64,000 bases of DNA from Mesotaenium endlicherianum (Eukaryota > Streptophyta > Zygnematophyceae > Zygnematales > Mesotaeniaceae): positions 26,437-90,436 of the forward strand of contig WELA01008809.1 in assembly GCA_009602735.1 (NCBI GenBank). Direction: 5' to 3'. Below are positions 47,109-56,359 of the stretch, piece by piece. Below the pieces are notes generated by a model that saw only the letters and a program-made list of their open reading frames with translations, did no database searches and had not been told where the DNA came from. The translations under genes were made by a program, and so were the position numbers. Every line of letters starts with the position of its first letter. Position 1 is the first letter of the stretch.

Positions 47109-48245
47109 ATGCGCATAGGCATCGTTTGCTATCCTACTTTTGGCGGAAGTGGTGTATTGGCCACTGAGTTGGGAAAAGCCCTGGCCGATGAAGGTCACCA
47201 GGTGCATTTCATCACTTACCAGCAACCCGTTCGCCTGAATGTATTCAATGCCAATATTTTTTATCATGAAGTAAGGGTGCCTACTTATCCGCTGTTCAAC
47301 TATCCGCCTTATGAAGTGGCATTGGCCAGCACCATGGTAGACGTGATATTGAATCACGATCTGGATCTCTTGCATGTGCATTATGCTATTCCGCACGCTT
47401 CGGCTGCCTATATGGCCAAGCAGATCGTGCGGCAAAAAGGACATCGCAATGTGCCGGTGATCACCACACTGCATGGCACCGATATTACGTTGGTGGGGAA
47501 GGACAAGACCTATGAGCCGGTGGTTACTTTCTCTATCAATGAAAGTGATGCCATCACGGCCGTATCGCATAACCTGCGGGATGAAACGTATAGCTTCTTC
47601 AACATCCAGAAAGAAATAGAAGTGATCCACAATTTTGTGGATGTGAAACGTTTCAATAAAAAGCCCATCGATGCATTCCGGAAAGTGATAGCGCCGAATG
47701 GAGAAAAAATATTGATACATGCTTCCAACTTCAGGAGAGTAAAACGTGTAGACGATGTGGTGAAAATATTTGCTGCGGTGCGCAAAGAAATGCCTGCCAA
47801 ATTATTGATGGTGGGCGATGGGCCTGAGCGGCCGATGGCCGAAAAACTCACCCGTGAGTTGGGCATTGAAGAAGATGTTCGCTTTTTGGGCAAGCAAGAG
47901 CAGATGGAAGACATATTGGCGGTAAGCGATGTGTTCATCCTCCCTTCGGAATACGAGAGTTTCGGTCTTGCTGCATTGGAAGCCATGGCAGCCCATGCGG
48001 TAGTTATCAGCACCAATGCCGGTGGTCTTACCGAGATCAACATACAGGGCGAAACAGGTTTTATGGCCAATGTGGGCGACGTAGAAAGTATGAGCCGCTT
48101 TGCCATTGAACTTTTGCGCGACGATGTAAAACTGAATGCCATGAAAGATGCGGCTTACAAGCAAGCCCGCCGTTTCGATATCAAGAACATCATTCCGCGT
48201 TACGAAAAACTCTACAGCAGGTTCTGCCGGATGGGCAATTGCTGA
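47109..48245 (+). CDS. bshA: N-acetyl-alpha-D-glucosaminyl L-malate synthase (bacillithiol)
   Basis: This GT4 glycosyltransferase has 378 residues. The start MRIGIVCYPTFGGSGVLATELG is typical of BshA. The donor-binding segment FILPSEYESFGLAALEAMA with an E-x7-E motif lies near residue 280. It makes the first intermediate of bacillithiol from UDP-GlcNAc and malate. The other bacillithiol genes are not in the window. It ends next to the convergent aminotransferase gene. Confidence 0.92.
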   Translation: MRIGIVCYPTFGGSGVLATELGKALADEGHQVHFITYQQPVRLNVFNANIFYHEVRVPTYPLFNYPPYEVALASTMVDVILNHDLDLLHVHYAIPHASAAYMAKQIVRQKGHRNVPVITTLHGTDITLVGKDKTYEPVVTFSINESDAITAVSHNLRDETYSFFNIQKEIEVIHNFVDVKRFNKKPIDAFRKVIAPNGEKILIHASNFRRVKRVDDVVKIFAAVRKEMPAKLLMVGDGPERPMAEKLTRELGIEEDVRFLGKQEQMEDILAVSDVFILPSEYESFGLAALEAMAAHAVVISTNAGGLTEINIQGETGFMANVGDVESMSRFAIELLRDDVKLNAMKDAAYKQARRFDIKNIIPRYEKLYSRFCRMGNC

Positions 48246-49445
48246 TCATTTCACTACTGACTGGATGCTGTATACGATCCTGTCGCATACTTCTTTCAGT
48301 TCTTCTGCTGTAATGATGAGCGGTGGTGCGATGCGCAGCCTGTCGGGCGCGAAGACGAACCAGTCGGTGATCAGTCCGTTCTTTACGCAGGCGTGTACGA
48401 TGGCCTGGTTCAGTTCCGCTGTTTTAAATTGAAGCGACATCCACAAACCTGCACTGCGTGCATCGATGATGGCGGGATGTTGCAATGCACGTTTGAGTAT
48501 TGCCTCTTTCTGTTTAACCTGCTCAATATACTTTCCCGCCAACAATACTTCCATGGCTACCTTTCCGGCTGCACAGGAAACAGGATGACCTCCGAATGTG
48601 GTGATATGGCCCAGTACCGGGTCGTGCGTCAGTTGTTGCATCAGAGATTGATCGGCAATGAAAGCTCCCAGCGGCATCCCGCCTCCCAACGCTTTTCCTA
48701 ATAGTAAGATATCGGGTAACAGATCCAACTGTTCAAAAGCCCATAAGCTGCCTGTTCTGCCAAAGCCTGCCTGTATTTCATCCAATACCAGGAGCGCTCC
48801 CTGTTCGGTGCATTTCTTCCTGACGGCTTGTATCCAGGCTGTATCCGGTTTTACAATACCACTCTCTGCCTGTATTGTTTCCAGGAATACACATGCCGTA
48901 TTGCGATCGATCGCATCGATCAGCGCCTGGCTGTTATAATCTAAATGATCAATATCCGGGAGCAAAGGCCTGAACGCATTGCGCCAATATTCATCTCCCA
49001 TCATACTCAAAGCGCCTTGTGTGCTGCCATGATAAGCTTTATTAGCAGCAATGACCCGCGTGCGGCCCGTAACCCGCTTGGCCAGTTTCATAGCACCTTC
49101 TGTGGCTTCAGCGCCGCTATTGGTAAAGTATACGCAGTTGAGAGAAGCCGGCAAATGATCTGTAAGCATTTTGGCATATCCCACCTGCGGCGCTTCTATG
49201 AATTCGCCATACACGATGAGGTGCATGTATTCAGCAGCCTGTTCCTGCACGGCTTTCACCACAGCAGGGTGACTGTGCCCGATATTACACACACTGAACC
49301 CGGAGATGAGATCAACGTACTCCTTTCCTTCTATATCCCACAAATGAATACCCGCTGCTTTTTTCATCTCAATGCCAATCGGCGCGGGAGAAGTTTGTGC
49401 AATGTGCCGGAGAAATAACTGTCTGTTCGGTGTAACACTCATCAT
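48246..49445 (-). CDS. Class III PLP-dependent aminotransferase
   Basis: The protein has 399 residues. The PLP lysine is in LLLGKALGGGMPLGA (about residue 246), with the LVLDEIQAGFGRTG aspartate before it and YFTNSGAEATEGAMKLA for the phosphate site. The class covers ornithine, acetylornithine and 4-aminobutyrate transaminases; the substrate cannot be chosen from sequence alone. Two ATG codons in tandem are possible starts. A TAATTTTA element lies about 20 bases upstream on the minus strand. Confidence 0.9.
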   Translation of the reverse strand: MMSVTPNRQLFLRHIAQTSPAPIGIEMKKAAGIHLWDIEGKEYVDLISGFSVCNIGHSHPAVVKAVQEQAAEYMHLIVYGEFIEAPQVGYAKMLTDHLPASLNCVYFTNSGAEATEGAMKLAKRVTGRTRVIAANKAYHGSTQGALSMMGDEYWRNAFRPLLPDIDHLDYNSQALIDAIDRNTACVFLETIQAESGIVKPDTAWIQAVRKKCTEQGALLVLDEIQAGFGRTGSLWAFEQLDLLPDILLLGKALGGGMPLGAFIADQSLMQQLTHDPVLGHITTFGGHPVSCAAGKVAMEVLLAGKYIEQVKQKEAILKRALQHPAIIDARSAGLWMSLQFKTAELNQAIVHACVKNGLITDWFVFAPDRLRIAPPLIITAEELKEVCDRIVYSIQSVVK

Positions 49446-49501
49446 TTATTAGTTTTCCTGGGTTTAAAATTAGAAATTTGAACATTGAAATCTCAAACTT
49501 T

Positions 49502-50053
49502 ATGGCAACCATACTACCTGTTCTCGGCAAACATCCCCAATTCGGCGAAAATTGTTTTGTAGCGCCCAATGCCACCATCGTGGGCGATGTGGTGATGGGC
49601 GATGAGTGCAGTATATGGTTTAATGCTGTTATCAGGGGTGATGTGCATTATATCAAAATGGGTAATAAAGTCAATGTGCAGGATGGCGCGATCATCCATT
49701 GTACTTACCAGAAAAACCCTACTGTTATCGGCAACAATGTTTCTATCGGTCATAATGCACTGGTGCATGGTTGTACGGTGCACGATAATGTACTCATTGG
49801 CATGGGCGCCATTGTAATGGATCGCTGTGAAGTACATAGTAATGCCATCATTGCAGCGGGTGCGGTAGTGTTGGAAGGAACAGTGGTAGAAGCAGGCGCT
49901 ATTTATGCCGGTGTTCCCGCTAAAAAAGTAAAAGATGTTTCACAGGATCTCATTCATGGCGAGATAGACCGCATATCGAATAACTATGTGAAGTATGCTT
50001 CCTGGTTCAGTGAATACAATGAACTCCCAGGAACTATCACAAATCAGAAATGA
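49502..50053 (+). CDS. Gamma-class carbonic anhydrase-like hexapeptide protein
   Basis: The protein has 183 residues with a left-handed beta-helix built of hexapeptide repeats (for example GDVVMGDECSIWFNAVIRGD). Three histidines in IIHCTYQK, SIGHNALVHGC are placed like the zinc ligands of gamma-carbonic anhydrases. It may hydrate CO2 or act as a related acyltransferase-like enzyme. The ATG at 49502 was preferred over a codon 24 bases upstream. Confidence 0.88.
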   Translation: MATILPVLGKHPQFGENCFVAPNATIVGDVVMGDECSIWFNAVIRGDVHYIKMGNKVNVQDGAIIHCTYQKNPTVIGNNVSIGHNALVHGCTVHDNVLIGMGAIVMDRCEVHSNAIIAAGAVVLEGTVVEAGAIYAGVPAKKVKDVSQDLIHGEIDRISNNYVKYASWFSEYNELPGTITNQK

Positions 50054-50078
50054 TCTAATCAGCAATCAGACATTATCC

Positions 50079-51005
50079 TTAATAGTTTTTGTCATCCATA
50101 GTATCTAATATATTGAGGTAACTGATATAGCGGTTTTCCGATACAGCTCCGCTCAAAACTTCTTGCTTTACCGCGCATCCCGGCTCTTCAATATGCATGC
50201 AGTTATTGAACTGGCATTCGTTCAGCAATGCCCTCATCTCGGGGAAATAATGCGAGAGTTCCTGTTTGGTAATATCTACCAATCCGAATTCACGCACACC
50301 CGGTGTATCAATGATATGTCCCCCATTATCGAGGTCGAACATCTCGGCAAAAGTGGTGGTATGCATGCCTTTGCCGCTCCAACTGCTCACTTCCTGTGTG
50401 CGCAGGTTGAACCGGGGGAATACGGCATTGATGAAGGTGGATTTGCCTACACCGCTGTGTCCGCTCAGTAAGGTAGTTTTATCTTTCAGTAGCGCTTTCG
50501 CTTCTTCAATACCTTCTTTCTTCAACACACTGGCCAACACTACCTGGTAACCGATCGCCTCGTACATCTGCTTGTATTCCTGGAACCGTTCCAACTCTTT
50601 TTTGCGGTAGATATCTGACTTGTTGAATACAATGATGGCCGGAATATGATAGGCTTCACAGGAAACCAGGAAACGGTCCATGAAACCCTGTGAGGTGCGT
50701 GGCTCTTTCAATGTAGCGAACAAAATGCTTTGGTCGAGATTGGAAGCAACGATATGATGCTGCCGTTTGTTGTGAGGCGATACCCTGGCTACATAATTAC
50801 GCCTGTCGGCAATAGCAGTGATCACAGCCGACTCCTCCTGCACCGCTTCAATGTCTATGTCTACCTCATCGCCCACCGCAATGGGGTTGGTGGAGCTGAT
50901 GGCGTCTATCTTAAAAATGCCCTTGATACGGGCATTATAGAAGTTTCCGTCCTCCCCTTTTACGGTATACCAGCTGCCAGTAGACTTGTAAACACGTGCT
51001 TTCAT
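50079..51005 (-). CDS. rsgA: Ribosome small-subunit biogenesis GTPase RsgA
   Basis: The protein has 308 residues: an OB-fold N-terminal domain, a circularly permuted GTPase with LLSGHSGVGKSTFINAVFP and DTPGVREFGL, and a zinc-binding C-terminus (CQFNNCMHIEEPGCAV). It checks late 30S maturation. The ATG at 51005 was preferred over an upstream codon; a promoter-like TATCTTCG lies six bases before it. It is divergent from ubiE with only 53 bases between starts. Confidence 0.95.
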   Translation of the reverse strand: MKARVYKSTGSWYTVKGEDGNFYNARIKGIFKIDAISSTNPIAVGDEVDIDIEAVQEESAVITAIADRRNYVARVSPHNKRQHHIVASNLDQSILFATLKEPRTSQGFMDRFLVSCEAYHIPAIIVFNKSDIYRKKELERFQEYKQMYEAIGYQVVLASVLKKEGIEEAKALLKDKTTLLSGHSGVGKSTFINAVFPRFNLRTQEVSSWSGKGMHTTTFAEMFDLDNGGHIIDTPGVREFGLVDITKQELSHYFPEMRALLNECQFNNCMHIEEPGCAVKQEVLSGAVSENRYISYLNILDTMDDKNY

Positions 51006-51011
51006 GCCCAA

Positions 51012-51052
51012 CGAAGATAGTAAGCCCGTGGTGATGAAATTCAATATCTTTG
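51012..51052. promoter_or_regulatory. Paired -7 elements of rsgA and ubiE
   Basis: Minus-strand TATCTTCG (51012-51019) lies six bases before the rsgA ATG. Plus-strand TATCTTTG (51045-51052), an exact consensus match, lies six bases before the ubiE ATG. Both genes would have messages that start within a few bases of the start codon. Confidence 0.55.
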
Positions 51053-51058
51053 CAGCCT

Positions 51059-51799
51059 ATGGCAAAATTTGCGCACGATGAAATAGTGCCTTACCAGGAA
51101 AGTGGGATGGAGAAGAAAGAGCAGGTAGCGGAGATGTTTAACAAGATCGCTTTCCGGTATGATTTTCTCAACCGTTTTCTCAGCGCAGGCATCGATGTAC
51201 GATGGAGGAAGAAAGCCATCCGGCAGCTGGAGTCACTGCATCCGCAGCAGATACTGGATGTAGCTACCGGCACCGGTGATGTAGCCATCATGACTTACCA
51301 ACTGTTGCATCCGAAAAAGATCATCGGTATCGATATTTCGGAAGGAATGCTGGAACTGGGTCGCAAGAAGCTGCAAAAACTGCATTTAACAGATCATATT
51401 GAATTATGCAGCGGCGATAGCGAGGTTATTCCGTTTGAAGACAATAGCTTTGACGCCATCACCGTGGCTTTTGGCGTGCGTAATTTCCAGCACCTGGAAA
51501 AAGGATTGCGTGAAATGTATCGTGTATTGCGGCCGGGTGGTAAATTAGTGGTGCTGGAATTTTCGAAACCGGCGGGACTGTTCAGGGGGTTGTTCAACCT
51601 TTATATGAATGTGATCACTCCGGCGTTTGGTAAATTATTCGCAAAAAACAAAGACGCTTATACTTACCTGAACCATAGTGTACAGGCATTCCCCGAGGGG
51701 CAAACCTTTTTAAACATAATGCATGAAGCAAGATTTACTCAAACTTATTTGAAAAAGCTTACTTTAGGCGTATGCACCATCTATTGCGGAAGCAAATAG
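51059..51799 (+). CDS. ubiE: Demethylmenaquinone/ubiquinone methyltransferase
   Basis: The protein has 246 residues. The SAM site is ILDVATGTGDVAIM (about residue 66), followed by KIIGIDISEGMLELG and the FGVRNFQHLEKGLREMYRVLRPGG family segment. It makes menaquinone, the main quinone of Bacteroidota (also called menG). Its end overlaps porT by 28 bases. Confidence 0.94.
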   Translation: MAKFAHDEIVPYQESGMEKKEQVAEMFNKIAFRYDFLNRFLSAGIDVRWRKKAIRQLESLHPQQILDVATGTGDVAIMTYQLLHPKKIIGIDISEGMLELGRKKLQKLHLTDHIELCSGDSEVIPFEDNSFDAITVAFGVRNFQHLEKGLREMYRVLRPGGKLVVLEFSKPAGLFRGLFNLYMNVITPAFGKLFAKNKDAYTYLNHSVQAFPEGQTFLNIMHEARFTQTYLKKLTLGVCTIYCGSK

Positions 51800-52491
51800 T
51801 TCTGCTGATCCTTTTATCCGTTGGCGTCCTGCATGTGCAGGCGCAAAGAGAAATCTATCGTATCAACCACGATAACCTTCCCTATTATTTCGGCCTTACA
51901 CTGGGCTACAACAGTTCATATCTGCAGGTGAGTAAATCACCCAAGTTCCTGCAAAGCGATAGTATACGCAGTGTAATTCCCGGATCCAGCGGAGGCATTG
52001 CCATGGGCCTGCTGGCCACCCTCAGGCTGACCGATCATTTCGAAGCGAGGGCCAATCCGCAGTTGGTCATCGGCGGTTCCAAATTCCTGTCGTATACACT
52101 GGGCATTACCAAACCGGGAGAAGCTTCCTTTCAGAAACAGATACTTCCCTCCACCCTGGTGAGTTTCCCTTTTCATATCAAGTTCAACTCCGACAGGATC
52201 GGGAATTTCAAGACCTATCTGCTGTGCGGGTTCAAATTCGATATGGACCTCTCGAGCAATTCGGCCGTACGGAATGCCGATGACATTATCAAATTGAAAA
52301 AATACGATTTCGGATTGGAAGCGGGTATGGGCTTCAATTTCTACCTGCCCTTTGTAACCGTTTCGCCCGAGATCAAGATCAGCTATGGCTTGTCAAATAT
52401 CCACCAGCTCGATCCTACCCTCAAATATTCCAATGTGCTCGACAAAATACAGTCGCGTATGATCGTTTTCTCCATCCACCTGGAAGACTAA
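51772..52491 (+). CDS. porT: Type IX secretion protein PorT
   Basis: The protein has 239 residues with a signal peptide ending VQAQ, then a predicted eight-stranded outer-membrane barrel: NLPYYFGLTLGYNSS, the long GGIAMGLLATLRLTDHFEARANPQL region and a final FSIHLED. The ubiE-porT order is conserved in Bacteroidota, which supports the call. PorT is needed for T9SS assembly and cargo display. Overlap with ubiE suggests coupled translation. Confidence 0.88.
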   Translation: MHHLLRKQIVLLILLSVGVLHVQAQREIYRINHDNLPYYFGLTLGYNSSYLQVSKSPKFLQSDSIRSVIPGSSGGIAMGLLATLRLTDHFEARANPQLVIGGSKFLSYTLGITKPGEASFQKQILPSTLVSFPFHIKFNSDRIGNFKTYLLCGFKFDMDLSSNSAVRNADDIIKLKKYDFGLEAGMGFNFYLPFVTVSPEIKISYGLSNIHQLDPTLKYSNVLDKIQSRMIVFSIHLED

Positions 52492-52496
52492 TCGCG

Positions 52497-52582
52497 CAAT
52501 GAGACAATTCGGCAATTCGACAATTGCTGAATTGTCTCATTGTCCCATTGTCGAATTGCCGAATTGTCTAATTGTCTCATTA
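52497..52582. repeat. Large inverted repeat built of CAATT-type micro-repeats
   Basis: The arms at 52501-52524 and 52547-52570 match at 23 of 24 positions. They consist of GACAATTCGG and CAATTCGACAATT units, and further TTGTCTCATT copies flank them. It lies between porT and pyrC and could fold into a long hairpin that ends the ubiE-porT message or forms a cruciform. The units are related to those at 1131-1170. Confidence 0.75.
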
Positions 52583-52606
52583 AATTGCATTCGCAATTAA
52601 AAGGAT

Positions 52607-53950
52607 ATGGCAAACAAAGACTACCTCATCAAGGATTGTTGCATGGTGAATGAAGGTCAGCGGACCTTTGGCGATCTGTGGATCAAAAACGGGCGGATTG
52701 AAAAGATGGGCGGCGTGATTACACTGCCCGGTGTCGCTACCGAAATCGATGGCAGTGGCCAGTTCCTCCTGCCCGGCGCCATTGACGACCAGGTGCATTT
52801 CCGCGAACCGGGTCTTACACACAAAGCCAATATCTATTCCGAAGCCAGGGCAGCCGTGGCGGGGGGAGTAACCAGTTTCATGGAAATGCCCAATACCAAA
52901 CCGCCTGCCCTCACCCACGAACTGTTGGAGCAGAAGTACGCTATTGCCGCACAGACTTCCCTGGCAAATTATTCTTTCTATATAGGCACTTCTAACGATA
53001 ACCTGGATGAAGTGCTTAAAGCCAACGACAAAAAACAGGATATCTGTGGTGTGAAAATATTCATGGGTTCCTCCACCGGCAACCTGCTGGTAGATAATCC
53101 GCTGCAACTGGATAAAGTCTTCGCCGGCAGTGAGCTGTTGATTACCACCCACTGCGAAGAAGAAAGCATGATCAGGGCCAATCTGCAGGCGTTAAAGCGG
53201 CAAAAAGACAAGCTGGAGCCATCCGACCATCCCATCATTCGCAATGAAGAGGAATGTTTTGAATCTTCTTTCAAAGCCATTCAATATGCTAAGAAACATG
53301 GCAGTCGTTTGCACATATTGCACATCAGTACAGAAAAAGAACTGCAGCTATTCACCAATATGATCCCGCTCGAAGAGAAGCGGATCACAGCTGAAGTATG
53401 TGTACACCACCTGCATTTTACCAGCGACGATTATGCGAGATTGGGCAACCAGATCAAATGCAATCCCGCCATCAAAGCGCCTCATAATAAAACTGCATTA
53501 TGGCAAGCGCTGCTCGACGACCGGCTCGACGTGATCGCCACCGATCATGCGCCGCATACCTGGGCCGAAAAACAGGAAGATTATGAACATGCACATGCAG
53601 GCCTGCCACTGGTGCAACATTCGCTGGCATTGATGCTGCATTATGTGAACGAAGGAACCATCAGCCTGGAGAAAGTGGTGGAGAAAATGAGCCATGCCGT
53701 TGCCCGGTGTTTCCAGGTAAAAGAGAGAGGTTTTATACGCGAAGGATACCATGCCGATCTGGTGCTGGTCAATCTCAACGCATCTGCAACCATATCCAAA
53801 GAAAACATCCTGTACAAATGCGGATGGAGTCCGCTGGAAGGCTTCAGCACCCCGGTGATCACAAATAGTTTCGTAAATGGCCACCTCGTTTATGGAAATG
53901 GGGCATTCGATGAATCTCAAATGGGAATGCGGTTAAGATTCAACAGATAA
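52607..53950 (+). CDS. pyrC: Dihydroorotase
   Basis: The protein has 447 residues. Metal sites are DDQVHFREPGLTHKANI (HxH), the carboxylated lysine region KIFMGSSTGN, the histidines in TTHCEEE and LHILHIST, and DHAPHTWAEK. It closes the dihydroorotate ring in pyrimidine synthesis. It is of the longer class I type. mutS-like follows 28 bases downstream. Confidence 0.93.
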   Translation: MANKDYLIKDCCMVNEGQRTFGDLWIKNGRIEKMGGVITLPGVATEIDGSGQFLLPGAIDDQVHFREPGLTHKANIYSEARAAVAGGVTSFMEMPNTKPPALTHELLEQKYAIAAQTSLANYSFYIGTSNDNLDEVLKANDKKQDICGVKIFMGSSTGNLLVDNPLQLDKVFAGSELLITTHCEEESMIRANLQALKRQKDKLEPSDHPIIRNEEECFESSFKAIQYAKKHGSRLHILHISTEKELQLFTNMIPLEEKRITAEVCVHHLHFTSDDYARLGNQIKCNPAIKAPHNKTALWQALLDDRLDVIATDHAPHTWAEKQEDYEHAHAGLPLVQHSLALMLHYVNEGTISLEKVVEKMSHAVARCFQVKERGFIREGYHADLVLVNLNASATISKENILYKCGWSPLEGFSTPVITNSFVNGHLVYGNGAFDESQMGMRLRFNR

Positions 53951-53978
53951 TCCTTAGCTTGTTATTCCATTTAAGACT

Positions 53979-55292
53979 ATGCAAGTAGACAAGACTACCC
54001 TTTCCGACCTCAACATATTCCACCGTGAAGAGGAACTATCCTTATTCCACCACCTCAACTACACACAGACCAACGACGGGCGCGAATACCTGCGCTTACT
54101 GCTGGGTAAGCCGCTCGACAATATCGAAGATATGCTGGACACCCAGCAAACGATCCGGCAGCTCATGGCGGTTGCCGGTCACTGGCCTACTACTATCACC
54201 AACGGCACCATGATGGTGGTAGAGAAGTTTTACGACTCTCAGATCAACAGTTACCCGCACAGGCCCGATCATGTGGGCAGTTTTCTTTACAAACTCTTCA
54301 ATAAAGCCGACTATTCCCTTACCAGGTATACCGTTGGACATTGCATTGATTTTGTAAAAGGGTTGAATAACGTAGTGACCCTACTCAGGCAAGGCCCCAT
54401 GAGTGATCTTTTGCAACTGTATGTAACGCGCATAGAAATATTGCTGAGCAAGGGAGCTGTTCCTTACATGATGGAAAGTGATGCGAAAAAACTGAATAGC
54501 AGAACAGTACTGGTTTTCGGCGCCTTCCTGAAATACCATTTCAAAACTTCCGCATTTGAACTCTTTGATATTTACAGCCGTCTTGATGCTTATTTGAGCC
54601 TGGCTGTTGCCTGTAAGAAATATGATTACTGTTTCCCTGTTCTAGAAGCATCTGTCGAACCTTTCATAGAAGCGAAGGATCTGTATCATCCTTTGTTGCA
54701 AACACCCGTGAGTTACGATACAGGATTGGATATAGACAGGAATTTTCTTTTTCTCACCGGCGCCAATATGGGTGGGAAAAGTACTTTCATCAAAGCGGTA
54801 GGTGTAAGTGTATACCTCGCGCACCTGGGTATGGGCGTACCAGCCAAAACCATGCGGCTGAGCCAGTTCTACGGACTCTTGAGCAATATACAGGTGGAAG
54901 ACAATATCATCAAGGGTGAAAGTTTTTTCTTCAATGAAGTGCAGCGCGTACGCAATACCATTGAAAAGATCAGTGATGGCAAGAAATGGCTTATACTCAT
55001 CGATGAGCTGTTCAAAGGCACCAATGTACAGGATGCCATGAAATGCAGTACCACCGTGATCCAGGGTTTATTGAAATTGAAAACCGCCTTATTCATCTTA
55101 TCGACTCACTTGTATGAGATCGGTGATGAACTAAGGCGGTATCCGAATATTCAATTCCGTTATTTTGAAACCAATGTCGAAAACGATCAGTTGGTATTCA
55201 GTTATCATCTCAAGGAAGGCATCAGCAACGATCGCATGGGTTATTTCATCCTTCGCAAGGAAGGCGTGGTTCAGATGCTCGACCGTTTGTGA
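53979..55292 (+). CDS. MutS-family ATPase, short form
   Basis: The protein has 437 residues. The ABC-type ATPase domain lies in the last 200 residues: LTGANMGGKSTFIKAVG (Walker A), LILIDELFKGTN (Walker B) and the STHLYEIGDELR histidine. The N-terminal half resembles the MutS core and clamp helices; mismatch-recognition domain I is absent. Such short MutS relatives of Bacteroidota have an unknown role in DNA repair or recombination. A degenerate copy of its C-terminus lies at 59639. Confidence 0.88.
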   Translation: MQVDKTTLSDLNIFHREEELSLFHHLNYTQTNDGREYLRLLLGKPLDNIEDMLDTQQTIRQLMAVAGHWPTTITNGTMMVVEKFYDSQINSYPHRPDHVGSFLYKLFNKADYSLTRYTVGHCIDFVKGLNNVVTLLRQGPMSDLLQLYVTRIEILLSKGAVPYMMESDAKKLNSRTVLVFGAFLKYHFKTSAFELFDIYSRLDAYLSLAVACKKYDYCFPVLEASVEPFIEAKDLYHPLLQTPVSYDTGLDIDRNFLFLTGANMGGKSTFIKAVGVSVYLAHLGMGVPAKTMRLSQFYGLLSNIQVEDNIIKGESFFFNEVQRVRNTIEKISDGKKWLILIDELFKGTNVQDAMKCSTTVIQGLLKLKTALFILSTHLYEIGDELRRYPNIQFRYFETNVENDQLVFSYHLKEGISNDRMGYFILRKEGVVQMLDRL

Positions 55293-55294
55293 TA

Positions 55295-56023
55295 TTAATG
55301 GAACTCTACTCCACTCATAAACCTCAGGTTGGCTACAATGAGCTGGTATATATCGGCATTGGAGGTGCCGCTGATCACAATGCTGCCACTGGTTTGAGTT
55401 GCATTATCCAGCAACGTAGTGGTCACATTCTTCAACAGTAAGTCCAGGTGCATCGTAACCAGACTGGTATAAGTGATGGTTTGCGCCTGCCATTTGGTTA
55501 TTTCAGAGTTGATATCGAAGGTTTCGTTTATCTGTATGATAACGGGCGTTACAACACCTGCTACATTTTTGTAAGTTCCTTTCAGGTAAAAGTTAGGATC
55601 ACCTGAAGCAGATTTGATACCCTCTACTTCTACCTGCACATGATCATAGGTAGCTGCCGGTATATTCAGAGAAGCCAATGTAGCAGGAGGTGCGAACAGG
55701 TCGAACTTGAAGGGGCCTTTGGCTTCGTATTGTACGTGCATAGTATCGGTCTGGTTGTTGTTGTTTTCTTTCTCTGCCTCGAATTGAAATTCACTAGCCA
55801 CTACATATCCTGATGTCCAGTTAACGGTAGCAATACCAGTGGTACTGGAGGAAGATGATACGGGGGTAATGCTACTGCCGTTCATAGTATAAGTGCTGTT
55901 ATTGGCTTGTGCCTGGAACTGAATAGTAGCATTTCCATTATCGGCTTTCTTTGTGCAGGAAGCGAACAAGAGAGCTCCTAATGAAAGGGAGAGCAGAGAA
56001 ATTTTAGTAAATCTGTGTTTCAT
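55295..56023 (-). CDS. Putative lipoprotein of unknown function
   Basis: The protein has 242 residues with a lipoprotein signal (lipobox LFASC, about residue 22). A Ser/Thr/Asn-rich mature domain of beta pattern follows (for example NATIQFQAQANNSTYTMNGS). No family was recognised with confidence. It ends 2 bases from the mutS-like stop on the opposite strand. The ATG at 56023 was preferred because it directly opens the signal peptide. Confidence 0.75.
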   Translation of the reverse strand: MKHRFTKISLLSLSLGALLFASCTKKADNGNATIQFQAQANNSTYTMNGSSITPVSSSSSTTGIATVNWTSGYVVASEFQFEAEKENNNNQTDTMHVQYEAKGPFKFDLFAPPATLASLNIPAATYDHVQVEVEGIKSASGDPNFYLKGTYKNVAGVVTPVIIQINETFDINSEITKWQAQTITYTSLVTMHLDLLLKNVTTTLLDNATQTSGSIVISGTSNADIYQLIVANLRFMSGVEFH

Positions 56024-56272
56024 GACTTTTTTTTTAGATAATAAATCGGTTCTTGTACGCAATAATGCATGAACTGTGCCAAACTCGGTAGACAAATCAA
56101 TCCTGTTAATGATTGATTGATTATAAATAAATTACGAATTATTTTTTATCGAAAATGTTACCGATTTTAACAATTACCGGATTGCGTATTTGTTTTAAGT
56201 AGAAATACCCGTTTCTATTTTTAATACATCAACTTGCTTAATTTCCCCGTTTATCTTTTCAAGCAGCGATAT

Positions 56273-56359
56273 ATGTTAGTCAAGACTTTCGGCAGTGCCG
56301 TCCAGGGAGTAGAAGCCATTCAATACAGGAGCCTGGATCGTGAAGGATGGGCTGGTTGA
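56273..56359 (+). pseudogene. comM remnant 1 (both ends fused, middle lost)
   Basis: The 28-codon frame begins like intact comM (MLVK.FGSAVQGVEAI) and goes straight into the comM C-terminus (QYRSLDREGWAG, then stop). About 485 codons are missing. The junction falls in the codons Glu-Ala-Ile, which occur at both ends of the intact gene (residues 14-16 and 499-501). This fits deletion between 9-base direct repeats (GAAGCNATT). The leader before the ATG also resembles that of intact comM. Confidence 0.85.

Noticed and set aside
47510-48142. Long open frames opposite bshA and other GC-richer genes
   Set aside because: They are antisense shadows of well-supported genes and have no family features of their own.
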